Assembly: GCF_014204895.1 (NCBI RefSeq)
Contig: NZ_JACHMF010000001.1
Location: forward strand, 558,001-622,000
Length of the DNA: 64,000 nucleotides
Reading direction: 5' to 3'
From: Paractinoplanes abujensis
GTDB lineage: Bacteria; Actinomycetota; Actinomycetes; Mycobacteriales; Micromonosporaceae
The position numbers and the translations under genes are program-made. Of this stretch, positions 1 through 7,206 are shown in pieces (the stretch's first letter is position 1; every line of letters starts with the position of its first letter). A model generated the notes under the pieces. It did not search any database, had not been told where the DNA came from, and saw only the letters and a program-made list of their open reading frames with translations.

Positions 1-2
1 GC

Positions 3-761
3 TCCGAGCTGGAGGAGACCGGCACGCGGATGCGCCGCCCCGAGCTGGAGGACACGAACACCCGCATGCGCCGGGTCGAGATGGACGGCTTCGAGGACAC
101 CGGCACCCGGATGCGCCGGCCCGACTTCGAGGACACGCAGACCCGGATGCGCCGGGTCGAGATGGAGGACACCGGCACCCGGATGCGCCGGCCCGACTTC
201 GAGGACACGCAGACCCGGATGCGGCGCGTCGAGATGGACGGCTACGCGGAACCCGGCTACGACGAGCCCGCTCCCCGCCGCCGCCGTTACGCCGACGACG
301 ATGACGAGCCGCCGCGCTCGCGCCGCCGCGGTGACATGCCGTTCTACGAGGAGCCGCCGCGCTCCAGCCGCCACGCCGACTCCTACGACGAGGTGCCCCG
401 CCAGCGCGGCCGCTACGACGACGACGCCCCGCCGCCCCGGCGGTCGCGCTCGGAGTCCCGCTACGACCGGGAGACCGAGGATGCGCCCCGGGCTCGGCGC
501 GACCGGGGCGCAGACATCTCAGGCGCCGATTCAGGGCGGCACAGCCGCAGCGGGTTCGTCGATCTCGCCGACGACCCGACGTACATGGAGCCCGACGAGA
601 CGCCGACCCTGGTCGACATGGCGTCCCGGCGAGCCCGGCGGGAGCAGCAGGATTCCGGACGCGTCCAGGCGGGCAGGGGAGCCCGCCGCGGTGGGCGCGG
701 CCGGGTGGAGGACGAGGCTGACGACGGTTACTGGTCGCAGCTGCGAGGGGAAGCGAATTGA
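3..761 (+). CDS. C-terminal part of an arginine/aspartate-rich repeat protein (start lies upstream of the window)
   Basis: The reading frame is open from the first base, so the N-terminus is missing. The visible part opens with short imperfect repeats of about 11-13 residues built on a pattern like EDTxTRMRRP/V, about six copies. A long hydrophilic, disordered-looking tail rich in Arg, Asp, Pro and Tyr follows. There is no recognisable domain and no membrane segment in the visible part. The stop codon overlaps the TTG start of the next gene (TTGA), so the two are translationally coupled, which suggests a role linked to the NuoF-like flavoprotein, possibly as the cytosolic tail of a membrane redox protein. 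That role is a guess; I do not recognise the family. Confidence 0.7.
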   Translation, partial: SELEETGTRMRRPELEDTNTRMRRVEMDGFEDTGTRMRRPDFEDTQTRMRRVEMEDTGTRMRRPDFEDTQTRMRRVEMDGYAEPGYDEPAPRRRRYADDDDEPPRSRRRGDMPFYEEPPRSSRHADSYDEVPRQRGRYDDDAPPPRRSRSESRYDRETEDAPRARRDRGADISGADSGRHSRSGFVDLADDPTYMEPDETPTLVDMASRRARREQQDSGRVQAGRGARRGGRGRVEDEADDGYWSQLRGEAN

Positions 762-2227
762 GCGCGTCGCAGGTTCCGCCGGTCACCTCGATCGGCACGC
801 CGCGGATCACCGCGGGCTTCGACGAGTACGGCCGTCTCGACCTGCTCGCGCACCAGGAGGTGCACGGCGGGTTCGCGGCCCTGTCCTCCGGTGAGCTGAT
901 CGGTCTGGCCGACCGGATCGAGCTGCGCGGACGCGGCGGTGCGGGTTTCCCGTTCGCCCGGAAGGTGCGCGCGGTGCTCGACTCGTGCCGCCGGCAGGAG
1001 CTGCCGCCGGTGATCGTGGTCAACGCGACCGAGGGTGAGCCCCCGTCCTGGAAGGACAAGGCGGTGCTGACCCGGGCCCCGCACCTGATCCTGGACGGGG
1101 CCGCGCTGGCCGCGGCCGCCCTCGACGCCGAGGAGATCGTCATCGGCATCGCCGACGACGGCATCGGTCAGAGCTCACTCACCGCGGCCCTGGCCGAGCG
1201 GCGCATGCCCTGCCCGACCCGCATCGTCACGGTGCCGCACCGGTTCATCTCCGGTGAGGGTGGCGCGCTGGTGCGCGGCATCAACGGCGAGGCGCACATC
1301 CCGCCCGGCCGCAAGGTGCGCTCCAGCGACAACGGCGTCATGGGTCTGCCCACCCTGCTCTCCAACGCCGAGACGTATTCGCAGCTGGCGATCGCGGCCC
1401 GGCTCGGCCCGTGGGAGTACAACGCGGTCGGCATCCCCGAGGAGCCGGGCACGGTCATGCTGACCGTGGGCGGCTCGGCCACCAACCCGGCAGTGGTCGA
1501 GGCGCCGACCGGCACCCCGCTCATGGACGTGCTCAACATGTGCGGCGCCGACATCGGCCCGGGCCTGCTGGTCGGCGGCTACCACGGCAAGTGGATCACC
1601 GCCGAGGCCGCGCAGACCGTCACGATCTCCCGCAAGGGGTTCGCCGGCGTGGGCGGCACGCTGGGCGCCGGCATGCTGATCCCGATCGGCTCCAAGACCT
1701 GCCCGCTGGGCGAGGTCTCTCAGGTCGTGCAATACCTGGCGGGCGAGTCGGCCGGTCAGTGCGGCCCCTGCCGGCTGGGCCTGCCCGACCTGGCCCGCGC
1801 GGTCACGCTGGTCTCGCTGGGCGGCAACGCGGTGGAGAACGTGCGCCAGGCGGCCGGTGTGGTCAAGGGCCGCGGCGCGTGCAGCCACCCCGACGGCACG
1901 GCCCGGTTCGCGCTGTCCGCGCTCGAAGTGTTCGCCAAGGACGTGGAGGCGCACACCAACGGCGAGGGCTGCGGCAAGAGCGTACGGGGAATTCTGCCCC
2001 TGCCTTACACGGCGGAGCAGGGCGCGCGGCGGCTCGCGGTGGACTGGTCGCGGTGCGACGGGCACGGGCTCTGCTCGGCCGTGGCCCCCGAGATCATCCG
2101 GCTCGACGCCAACGGCTTCCCGGCGTTCCCGCAGACGCCGCTGCCGCCGTGGCTCGAGAACGGCGCCCGTAAGGCCGTCAACGTCTGCCCGGCGCTGGCC
2201 CTGCGACTCACGGAGGCGGCCAAGTGA
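758..2227 (+). CDS. NuoF-like flavoprotein with SLBB, Fe-S and ferredoxin-like domains
   Basis: 489 residues. The N-terminal part has GRGGAGFPFARK, the glycine-rich FMN/NADH-binding signature of the NuoF/HoxF 51-kDa family. An SLBB-like segment follows (around GTPLMDVLNMCGAD), then the NuoF Fe-S region (GESAGQCGPCRLG and a later GACSHPDG). The usual first cysteine of ESCGxCxPC is Ala here, leaving three of the four normal N3-cluster ligands. The C-terminus carries a small ferredoxin-like module (CDGHGLC and a distal VCPALAL). No NuoE or NuoG is nearby, so this is not part of respiratory complex I; it is probably an electron-transfer subunit for a membrane or thiol redox partner. The TTG start overlaps the previous stop and has GAGGGGAA as a ribosome site. 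It overlaps the next gene by GTGA. Confidence 0.85.
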   Translation: MSASQVPPVTSIGTPRITAGFDEYGRLDLLAHQEVHGGFAALSSGELIGLADRIELRGRGGAGFPFARKVRAVLDSCRRQELPPVIVVNATEGEPPSWKDKAVLTRAPHLILDGAALAAAALDAEEIVIGIADDGIGQSSLTAALAERRMPCPTRIVTVPHRFISGEGGALVRGINGEAHIPPGRKVRSSDNGVMGLPTLLSNAETYSQLAIAARLGPWEYNAVGIPEEPGTVMLTVGGSATNPAVVEAPTGTPLMDVLNMCGADIGPGLLVGGYHGKWITAEAAQTVTISRKGFAGVGGTLGAGMLIPIGSKTCPLGEVSQVVQYLAGESAGQCGPCRLGLPDLARAVTLVSLGGNAVENVRQAAGVVKGRGACSHPDGTARFALSALEVFAKDVEAHTNGEGCGKSVRGILPLPYTAEQGARRLAVDWSRCDGHGLCSAVAPEIIRLDANGFPAFPQTPLPPWLENGARKAVNVCPALALRLTEAAK

Positions 2228-2778
2228 AGCGGCGCGCTGTTCTGTTCTCGGCGGCGACCGTGCTGCTCGCCGCCGGGTGCAGCAGCGCGCCCTCTTCGCC
2301 GCCGGCTTTCGTGGAGCCGGCAGCAGTCCCCACCCCCGTGGCTTCGGCGGACCGGACGGACGTCCCGGTCGTTGTCCCCGCGGCGCTCAAGTTCAGCGGC
2401 AAGACCCTCGACGGCCAGGCTTTCGACGCGACTACCCTGGCCGGCAAGCCCACCATCCTGTGGTTCTGGGCGCCCTGGTGCGCGACCTGCGCCAGCGAGG
2501 CCCAGAGCGTCCGCGACCTGCAGGAGGAGTACGGCGACAAGCTGTCGTTCCTGGGCATCGCGGGCATGGGCGGCAACAAGGACATGCACCAGTTCGTCAA
2601 GGATCTTGAGGTCGGCAACGTGACCCACCTCGACGACGGCGCCGGCAAGATCTGGAAGAAATTCAAGATCACCGAGCAGAGCCTGTACGTCGTGCTCGAC
2701 CGCGACGGCGAGGTCCGGCACACGGGTTATCTGGACGACCTGCAGCTGACCGGCCAGGTGAAGGCGCTGACCGCCTGA
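2224..2778 (+). CDS. TlpA/ResA-like thioredoxin-fold lipoprotein
   Basis: 184 residues. The N-terminus is a lipoprotein signal peptide with the lipobox LLAAGCSS, cleaved before Cys 19. A Ser/Pro/Val-rich linker follows, then a thioredoxin fold with the redox motif WAPWCATC, in which Cys-x-x-Cys is WCATC. Members of this family reduce or oxidise disulfides of exported proteins on the outer face of the membrane and receive electrons from CcdA/DsbD-type proteins. The GTG start lies in the GTGA overlap with the NuoF-like gene, and the CcdA-like gene begins 1 nt after its stop. The three genes therefore look like one redox operon. Confidence 0.88.
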   Translation: MKRRAVLFSAATVLLAAGCSSAPSSPPAFVEPAAVPTPVASADRTDVPVVVPAALKFSGKTLDGQAFDATTLAGKPTILWFWAPWCATCASEAQSVRDLQEEYGDKLSFLGIAGMGGNKDMHQFVKDLEVGNVTHLDDGAGKIWKKFKITEQSLYVVLDRDGEVRHTGYLDDLQLTGQVKALTA

Positions 2779-2779
2779 C

Positions 2780-3676
2780 ATGGCCGGGCAGCTGCTGCTC
2801 GCGTTGACCGCCGGCATGCTCGGTGCGGTCAACCCGTGCGGCTTCGCGCTCCTGCCGGCGTATCTCTCGGTGCTCGTCGCGGCCGAACCGGGCCGTCCCG
2901 TCCGGGCCGTCGGGCGCGCGCTCCAGGCGGGCGCGGCCCTGGCGCTCGGCTACGCGGTCGTGTTCGGCGCGTTCGGCCTGGTGCTCACCCCGATCGCCGG
3001 CGCGCTGCAACCCCGCCTGCCCTGGCTGACCGTGGTGCTCGGCCTGGGGCTGGCTGCGCTCGGCGGGTGGCTGCTGGCCGGGCGCTCGTTACCGTCGGTC
3101 ACCGTCCGCGCGCCGGTGCTGACCGGTTCGACCGGCTCGACCGTGCTCTTCGGGATGGCGTACGCGGTGGCCTCGCTGGGCTGCGCGGTCGGCCCGTTCC
3201 TGGCCCTCGTGGTGTCGAGCCTGCGGGCGGGTTCGATCGGCTCCGGCGTCGCGCTCTTTTTCGCGTACGCCGGAGGAATGGCCCTGGTGGTGAGCGCCAC
3301 CGCGGTGGCCGTGGCGCTCGTACGGGTCTCGCTGCTCACCCGGATCCGGGGCCTGCTCGGGCTGGTGCCGCGCGTGGGCGGCGCGATCCTGGTCGTGTGC
3401 GGGCTCTACGTGGCCTACTACGGCTGGTACGAGTTGCGCCTGGCCGGCGATCTGCGGCTGGCCGGCACCGACCCGGTGATCAACGCGGCGGCCGTCGTGC
3501 AGCGGTGGCTCAGCTCGGTCGTCGCCGCCCTGGGCGCGTGGCCGTTCGTGGTCGTCGTCGCGATCGCGCTGCTCGCCCTGGTGGTGCTGACGAAGAAACG
3601 GCCCGCACGAGGCGGGCCGTTCTCCAGCGAAAGGGTTACGGATCAGGAGGTCAGGCGGCCGGCGGGTACGCGCTGA
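2780..3676 (+). CDS. CcdA/DsbD-type transmembrane thiol-redox protein
   Basis: 298 residues, mostly hydrophobic with about seven membrane helices. Two conserved cysteines sit in NPCGFALLPAYL near the N-terminus and ASLGCAVGPFLA in the middle. This is the Cys pair that CcdA/DsbD-type proteins use to pass reducing power across the membrane, here most likely to the TlpA-like lipoprotein encoded just upstream. The last about 26 codons after the final helix contain a 10-bp hairpin and run 26 nt into the convergent pspC gene. The true C-terminus could be shorter in function, but no earlier in-frame stop exists. Confidence 0.88.
   Translation: MAGQLLLALTAGMLGAVNPCGFALLPAYLSVLVAAEPGRPVRAVGRALQAGAALALGYAVVFGAFGLVLTPIAGALQPRLPWLTVVLGLGLAALGGWLLAGRSLPSVTVRAPVLTGSTGSTVLFGMAYAVASLGCAVGPFLALVVSSLRAGSIGSGVALFFAYAGGMALVVSATAVAVALVRVSLLTRIRGLLGLVPRVGGAILVVCGLYVAYYGWYELRLAGDLRLAGTDPVINAAAVVQRWLSSVVAALGAWPFVVVVAIALLALVVLTKKRPARGGPFSSERVTDQEVRRPAGTR
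3597..3621. terminator. Bidirectional hairpin inside the 3' end of the CcdA-like gene
   Basis: Perfect 10-bp stem AACGGCCCGC/GCGGGCCGTT with a 5-nt loop. It lies between two convergent genes and inside the coding end of the plus-strand one. No long T-tract follows on the plus strand, so the hairpin itself is the evidence. Confidence 0.55.
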
Positions 3677-3896
3677 CGAACTCGTTCTTCTCGGACGGCA
3701 TCACGATCCACAGGATCGGGTAGACCAGGATCTGGCTGCCCGGGATGGCCAGCAGGACCACCACGAAGAGCAGGCGGGCCAGCCACGGGTCGATACCGAA
3801 GCGGCGGGCCAGTCCAGCGACGACACCGGCGAGGAGCCGGCCCTCGCGCGGCCGGGAAAGGCCCTGGCGGGACATGCTGTCGTGCACGGCGTTCAT
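3651..3896 (-). CDS. PspC domain small membrane protein
   Basis: 81 residues. Contains the PspC signature GRLLAGVVAGLARRFGID followed by a long hydrophobic segment and WIVMPSE. PspC proteins are small inner-membrane proteins linked to envelope stress. The start at MNAVHDSMSRQ is chosen because GGAGAGAGA lies just upstream; an ATG 15 codons earlier has no such site. Single gene, convergent with the CcdA-like gene, with a 26-nt 3' overlap. Confidence 0.88.
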   Translation of the reverse strand: MNAVHDSMSRQGLSRPREGRLLAGVVAGLARRFGIDPWLARLLFVVVLLAIPGSQILVYPILWIVMPSEKNEFVSAYPPAA

Positions 3897-4020
3897 GAGG
3901 TCTCTCTCTCCATCTGCGGCTCGTTCGGCCTGATACATCAATGGTGGGCTGCGGCCGCGCCGATCGACATCCGGAACTGCCCTGGCTCGACCCTGAGCCG
4001 GAAACCCTGATAACCACTTG

Positions 4021-4050
4021 CTAGAGAACTCTTTCTAAAGAATCCTCTAG
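4021..4050 (+). promoter_or_regulatory. Inverted-repeat operator candidate of the ArsR-like repressor
   Basis: A 30-bp dyad starts with CTAGAG and ends with CTCTAG, with an inner CTTTctAAAG. It is AT-rich against a very GC-rich background and ends 2 bp before the repressor's start codon. This position is typical for an autoregulatory operator of an HTH repressor. The transcript would have a very short leader or none. Confidence 0.6.
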
Positions 4051-4052
4051 GA

Positions 4053-4625
4053 ATGAGCGATGATTTCAAGGTCACCGATCCGCGCACGCTCCGGGCCTAC
4101 GCGCACCCGTTACGCGTACGGCTGATCGGTCTCCTACGCTCCGACGGGCCCATGACCGCGACCCGGGCCGCGGCCGAGCTCGACGACAACGTGCCCAACT
4201 GCTCGTTCCACCTGCGGCAACTGGCCAAATACGGGTTCGCCGAGCGGGTGCCGGGGGCCGACGGGCGCGAGCGGCCGTGGCGGGCCACCGCGCACACGAC
4301 CTCGTGGGACGACGACACCGACGACCCGGCCATGCGGGCGGCCACCGACCAGCTCAACAGCGTGCTGCTCGGCATCTTCACGCAACGCGCGCAGGACTAT
4401 CTGGCCAGCCGGGCCGACGAGCCGGCCGAGTGGCGGGCCGCGGCCGGGTTCGGCGACCTCCTGATCCACGTCACACCCGACGAACTGCGCGAGCTCGACG
4501 AGCAGATCCAGGAACTGGCGGCCCGCTTCCACCACCGGGCCACCGACCCCGCGGCCCGGCCCGCCGGATCCCGCCCGATCCAGATCATCCAGATGGCGAT
4601 CCCGCGCGGGCCGGTGCCCCGATGA
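4053..4625 (+). CDS. ArsR-like winged-helix transcriptional regulator
   Basis: 190 residues. Starts with TDPRTLRAYAHPLRVRLIGLL, typical of ArsR-type helix-turn-helix (HTH_20) regulators, followed by the recognition region ATRAAAELDDNVPNCSFHLRQLAKYGF. The second half is helical (dimer or effector part). There is no obvious metal-binding Cys cluster. The gene overlaps the MFS gene by ATGA, so this is a regulator-exporter pair in which the repressor most likely controls its own operon through the dyad at its start. Confidence 0.85.
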   Translation: MSDDFKVTDPRTLRAYAHPLRVRLIGLLRSDGPMTATRAAAELDDNVPNCSFHLRQLAKYGFAERVPGADGRERPWRATAHTTSWDDDTDDPAMRAATDQLNSVLLGIFTQRAQDYLASRADEPAEWRAAAGFGDLLIHVTPDELRELDEQIQELAARFHHRATDPAARPAGSRPIQIIQMAIPRGPVPR

Positions 4626-5875
4626 CCGTCACCGCCGAGACCCCGCTCCGGCTGCTGCGGGCGGCCGCGTTCCGCCGCTACTGGTCGGCGCAGACCGTCT
4701 CGCTCATCGGCGACCAGATCACCCTCATCGCCGTGCCGCTGCTCGCGGTCCTGGCCGTCGGGGCCGGCCCCGAGCAGATGGGCTACCTGACCGCGGCCGC
4801 GCTGCTGCCCAACCTGTTCCTCTCGCTGCCCGCCGGGGCCTGGGCCGACCGCCGCCACGACAAACGCAAGATCATGGTGGTGGCCGACGTCAGCCGCGCC
4901 GCCCTGCTGCTCTGCGTGCCCGTGCTGTGGTGGGCCGGCCAGCTCACGCTGCCCCTGCTCTACGCGGTGACGTTCCTGGCCGGCGTGTTCTCGCTGCTGT
5001 TCGAGGTCGCGCACGCCAGCCTGTTCGCCACGCTCGTGCGCCGCGACGACTACGTGGACGCCAACACGCTGCTCAACGGCAGCCGGGCGGCGTCGTTCGT
5101 GGCCGGCCCCAGCCTGGGCGGCCTGCTCGTGCAGACGCTGACCGCCCCGGTCGCGCTGATCGCCGACGTGCTGACCTACCTGCTGTCGGCCGTCTTCCTG
5201 ACCCGGGTGCGGGTCGACGAGCCGCCCGCCGCGTCCGGCGCGGAGGTCAAAGGCATGCTTGCGGGCGTACGGTTCGTGCTCCGCTCGGCCGTGCTGCGGG
5301 CGCTGCTGCTCGGCGCGACCACGCTCAACCTCTTCAACTACATCTTCGCCGCCCTGTTCGTCCTCTACGTGACCACCGAACTGCACGTCTCGCCGGGCGC
5401 CCTCGGCGTGATCATCGGCCTGGGCTCGATCGGCGGTCTGCTCGGGGCCGCGATCGCCGGACCGCTCAGCCGCCGGATCGGGCTCGGACCGGCCGTGCTC
5501 CTGGGCTATCTGCTCTTCCCGGCCCCGCTGATCCTGGTGCCGGCGGCCGCGGGCCCGCGCTGGGTGATCTTCGCGGCCCTGTTCGTGGCCGAGTTCCTGG
5601 CCGCCCTGGGCGTCATGGTCCTCGACATCACCGGCGGCTCCGCGCAGACGGCGGCCACCCCGCACACGATGCTGGCCGTCGTGTCCGGCTTCAAACGCAC
5701 CGTCAACTACGGCATCCGGCCGATCGGCGCGCTCATCGGCGGAGGACTGGGCGCGGCCCTCGGCGTACGGGAATCGCTATGGATCGCCACCGTGGGCGCG
5801 CTGCTCGGAGCATTGTGGATCTATTTCTCGCCGCTGCGGACGATGCACGACCTGCCCACCACCGGCGCGGACTGA
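4622..5875 (+). CDS. MFS efflux transporter
   Basis: 417 residues with about 12 hydrophobic segments. The loop after helix 2 has GAWADRRHDKRKIM, a form of the MFS motif A (GxLaDrxgrkr). It resembles enterobactin-exporter-like (EntS/MefA-type) MFS proteins. It is coupled to the upstream ArsR-like regulator by an ATGA overlap, so it is likely an inducible drug or metabolite exporter; the substrate cannot be told from sequence. Confidence 0.88.
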   Translation: MTVTAETPLRLLRAAAFRRYWSAQTVSLIGDQITLIAVPLLAVLAVGAGPEQMGYLTAAALLPNLFLSLPAGAWADRRHDKRKIMVVADVSRAALLLCVPVLWWAGQLTLPLLYAVTFLAGVFSLLFEVAHASLFATLVRRDDYVDANTLLNGSRAASFVAGPSLGGLLVQTLTAPVALIADVLTYLLSAVFLTRVRVDEPPAASGAEVKGMLAGVRFVLRSAVLRALLLGATTLNLFNYIFAALFVLYVTTELHVSPGALGVIIGLGSIGGLLGAAIAGPLSRRIGLGPAVLLGYLLFPAPLILVPAAAGPRWVIFAALFVAEFLAALGVMVLDITGGSAQTAATPHTMLAVVSGFKRTVNYGIRPIGALIGGGLGAALGVRESLWIATVGALLGALWIYFSPLRTMHDLPTTGAD

Positions 5876-5890
5876 TCCACCCATCAACCG

Positions 5891-6054
5891 ATGAACGACA
5901 CCCTGCGCACGATCAGCGACCTCACCCCGCTCGGCGCCGGCGTCCAGGCTTTACAGGACGCCACCGGCGGTTCCTGCCCGTCGCTGCTGCACCTGACCGT
6001 ACTGGCCGGCTGGACTGTCGCGGCGGGGCGTTGGCCGCCCGCTACTTCCGCTGA
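5891..6054 (+). pseudogene. 3' relic of an ABC-2 type permease gene, frameshifted
   Basis: The translation MNDTLRTISDLTPLGAGVQ then ALQDATGGSCPSLLHLTV and LAGWTVAAG reads like the C-terminal end of an ABC-2 transporter permease. After WTVAAG the frame breaks, and the family's usual ending (ALAARYFR then stop at 6054) continues in the next frame. One missing G near 6027 explains it. Everything upstream of this tail is absent: the MFS stop is only 15 bp away. The family assignment is from memory of such endings. Confidence 0.6.
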
Positions 6055-6072
6055 TCGTGACAGCCGTTCCCC

Positions 6073-6106
6073 GAACGGCCCACCGGTTTCCGCCGGTGGG
6101 CCGTTC
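6073..6106 (+). terminator. Strong hairpin terminator
   Basis: Perfect 14-bp stem GAACGGCCCACCGG/CCGGTGGGCCGTTC with a 6-nt loop, directly after the permease relic. It would end transcription from the regulator/MFS operon. Confidence 0.75.
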
Positions 6107-6335
6107 GTTGCGGGCCGCGCTGGGTCGACTTCCTGGGACACCTGGCGAGGCGGCCCAACCTCGACCTTGCCGTTGGTCGTGATCCGCCTCGAACAGCCTG
6201 TCGGTAGTCGCTCGCAGGACACCACTGCCTCATCGCCGGAGCGCATCGGCCGTAGCCGCAGGTCGCTCACGAACGACGCTGCACACCGGTTCGGCGTCGA
6301 GACTCCGGCGACGCCCGATCCACAGCGCACGGTTC

Positions 6336-6480
6336 GGTAGTGCTCGGCTCGGCAGCGCCCGCTTGGTAGTGCTCGGCTCGGCAGCGCCCGCTTGGTAGTG
6401 CTCGGCTCGGCAGCGCCCGCTTGGTAGTGCTCGGCTCGGCAGCGCCCGCTTGGTAGTGCTCGGCTCGGCAGCGCCCGCTC
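6336..6480. repeat. Tandem array of five 29-bp repeats
   Basis: Five head-to-tail copies of a 29-bp unit beginning GGTAGTGCTCGGCTCGGCAG, at 6336, 6365, 6394, 6423 and 6452. They are identical except for the last base of copy 5. There are no spacers, so this is a minisatellite and not a CRISPR. On the minus strand the array reads as Arg-Ala-Leu-Pro-Ser-type peptides in several frames, but no frame has codon bias or a ribosome site that supports a gene. Confidence 0.9.
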
Positions 6481-6912
6481 GGTAGTGCTCGGCTTGGTAG
6501 TGCTCGGTTCGGCAGCGCCGGCCGGGTAGTGCTCGGCGGGGTCCGGCTCTGCAGCGCCCGCCTTGACGGCGCCTGGTTTCGCAGCACCTGCCGCAGTAAC
6601 GCCCAGCTCGACAGTGGCTTGTTCGGCAGCCACCGCCTCGGGGACGCCTGGCTCGGTAGTGCCCGCCTCGGTAGTGGCCGTTTCGGCAGCAGCCGCTCGG
6701 CAGCCATCGCCTCGACGTCGTCTGGCTCGTTAGTGCTCGCCTCGTTTGCGTCTGGCTCGGTAGTGCTCGCCTCGACGGCGCCCGGTTCAACAGCTCCCGC
6801 CTTGGTGGCGCCCGATTCGGTAGCGGCCCGGTTCGGCAGCGCCTGGCTCGTAACGTCCGGTTCGGCAGTAACCGCCGCGACGGCGCCTGGCTCGATAGCG
6901 CCTGGCTTGACC
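6481..6912. repeat. Degenerate continuation of the repeat array, no gene seen
   Basis: The core words GGTAGTGCTCGG, GGCAGC and GCCCGC recur irregularly across this stretch and fade toward the right (variants such as GGTAGTGCCCGCC and GGCAGCAGCCG). It looks like an older, mutated part of the same array. Open frames on both strands give low-complexity Arg/Leu/Pro/Ser or Ala/Ser/Gly products and are taken as by-products of the repeats. Confidence 0.65.
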
Positions 6913-7017
6913 GCAACCGCCGCAACAGCAACCGCTGCGACAGCAACCGCCGCAACAGCAACCGCAGCGACAGCAACCGCAGCGACAGCAACCGCAGCGA
7001 CAGCAACCGCCGCGACG
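6913..7017. repeat. Tandem array of seven 15-bp repeats
   Basis: Seven consecutive units of the form GCAACCGC-N-GC-R-ACA, starting every 15 bp from 6913, with variation at only a few positions. A few further GCGACAGTC units follow to about 7065. On the plus strand the array would encode a Thr-Ala repeat. It lies about 190 bp before the dinB start. Confidence 0.85.
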
Positions 7018-7206
7018 GCGACGGCTCGACGGTGACAGTCAGCGACAGTCCGCGACAGTCCGCGACGGCCCGTCGGCAGCCTGGTGACCGCAGTTGCCTA
7101 GCCTCCTAGGATGCCCAAGCGGCTGTGATCGAGCACTCGGGCTGGGGGCGGGGCTGAGGCAGCGGTGGGTGGCGTTCTTGTCGTACCCCCGGACCACACT
7201 GGAAGC

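Noticed and set aside
6336..6480. CRISPR-like array of 29-bp repeats
   Set aside because: Units are directly head to tail with no spacers and no cas genes nearby; this is a minisatellite.
6230..7035. Long open frames on both strands across the repeats (Arg/Ala/Leu/Pro/Ser-rich and Thr/Ala-rich products)
   Set aside because: They exist only because the repeat unit lacks stops; low complexity, no ribosome site, several frames equally open.
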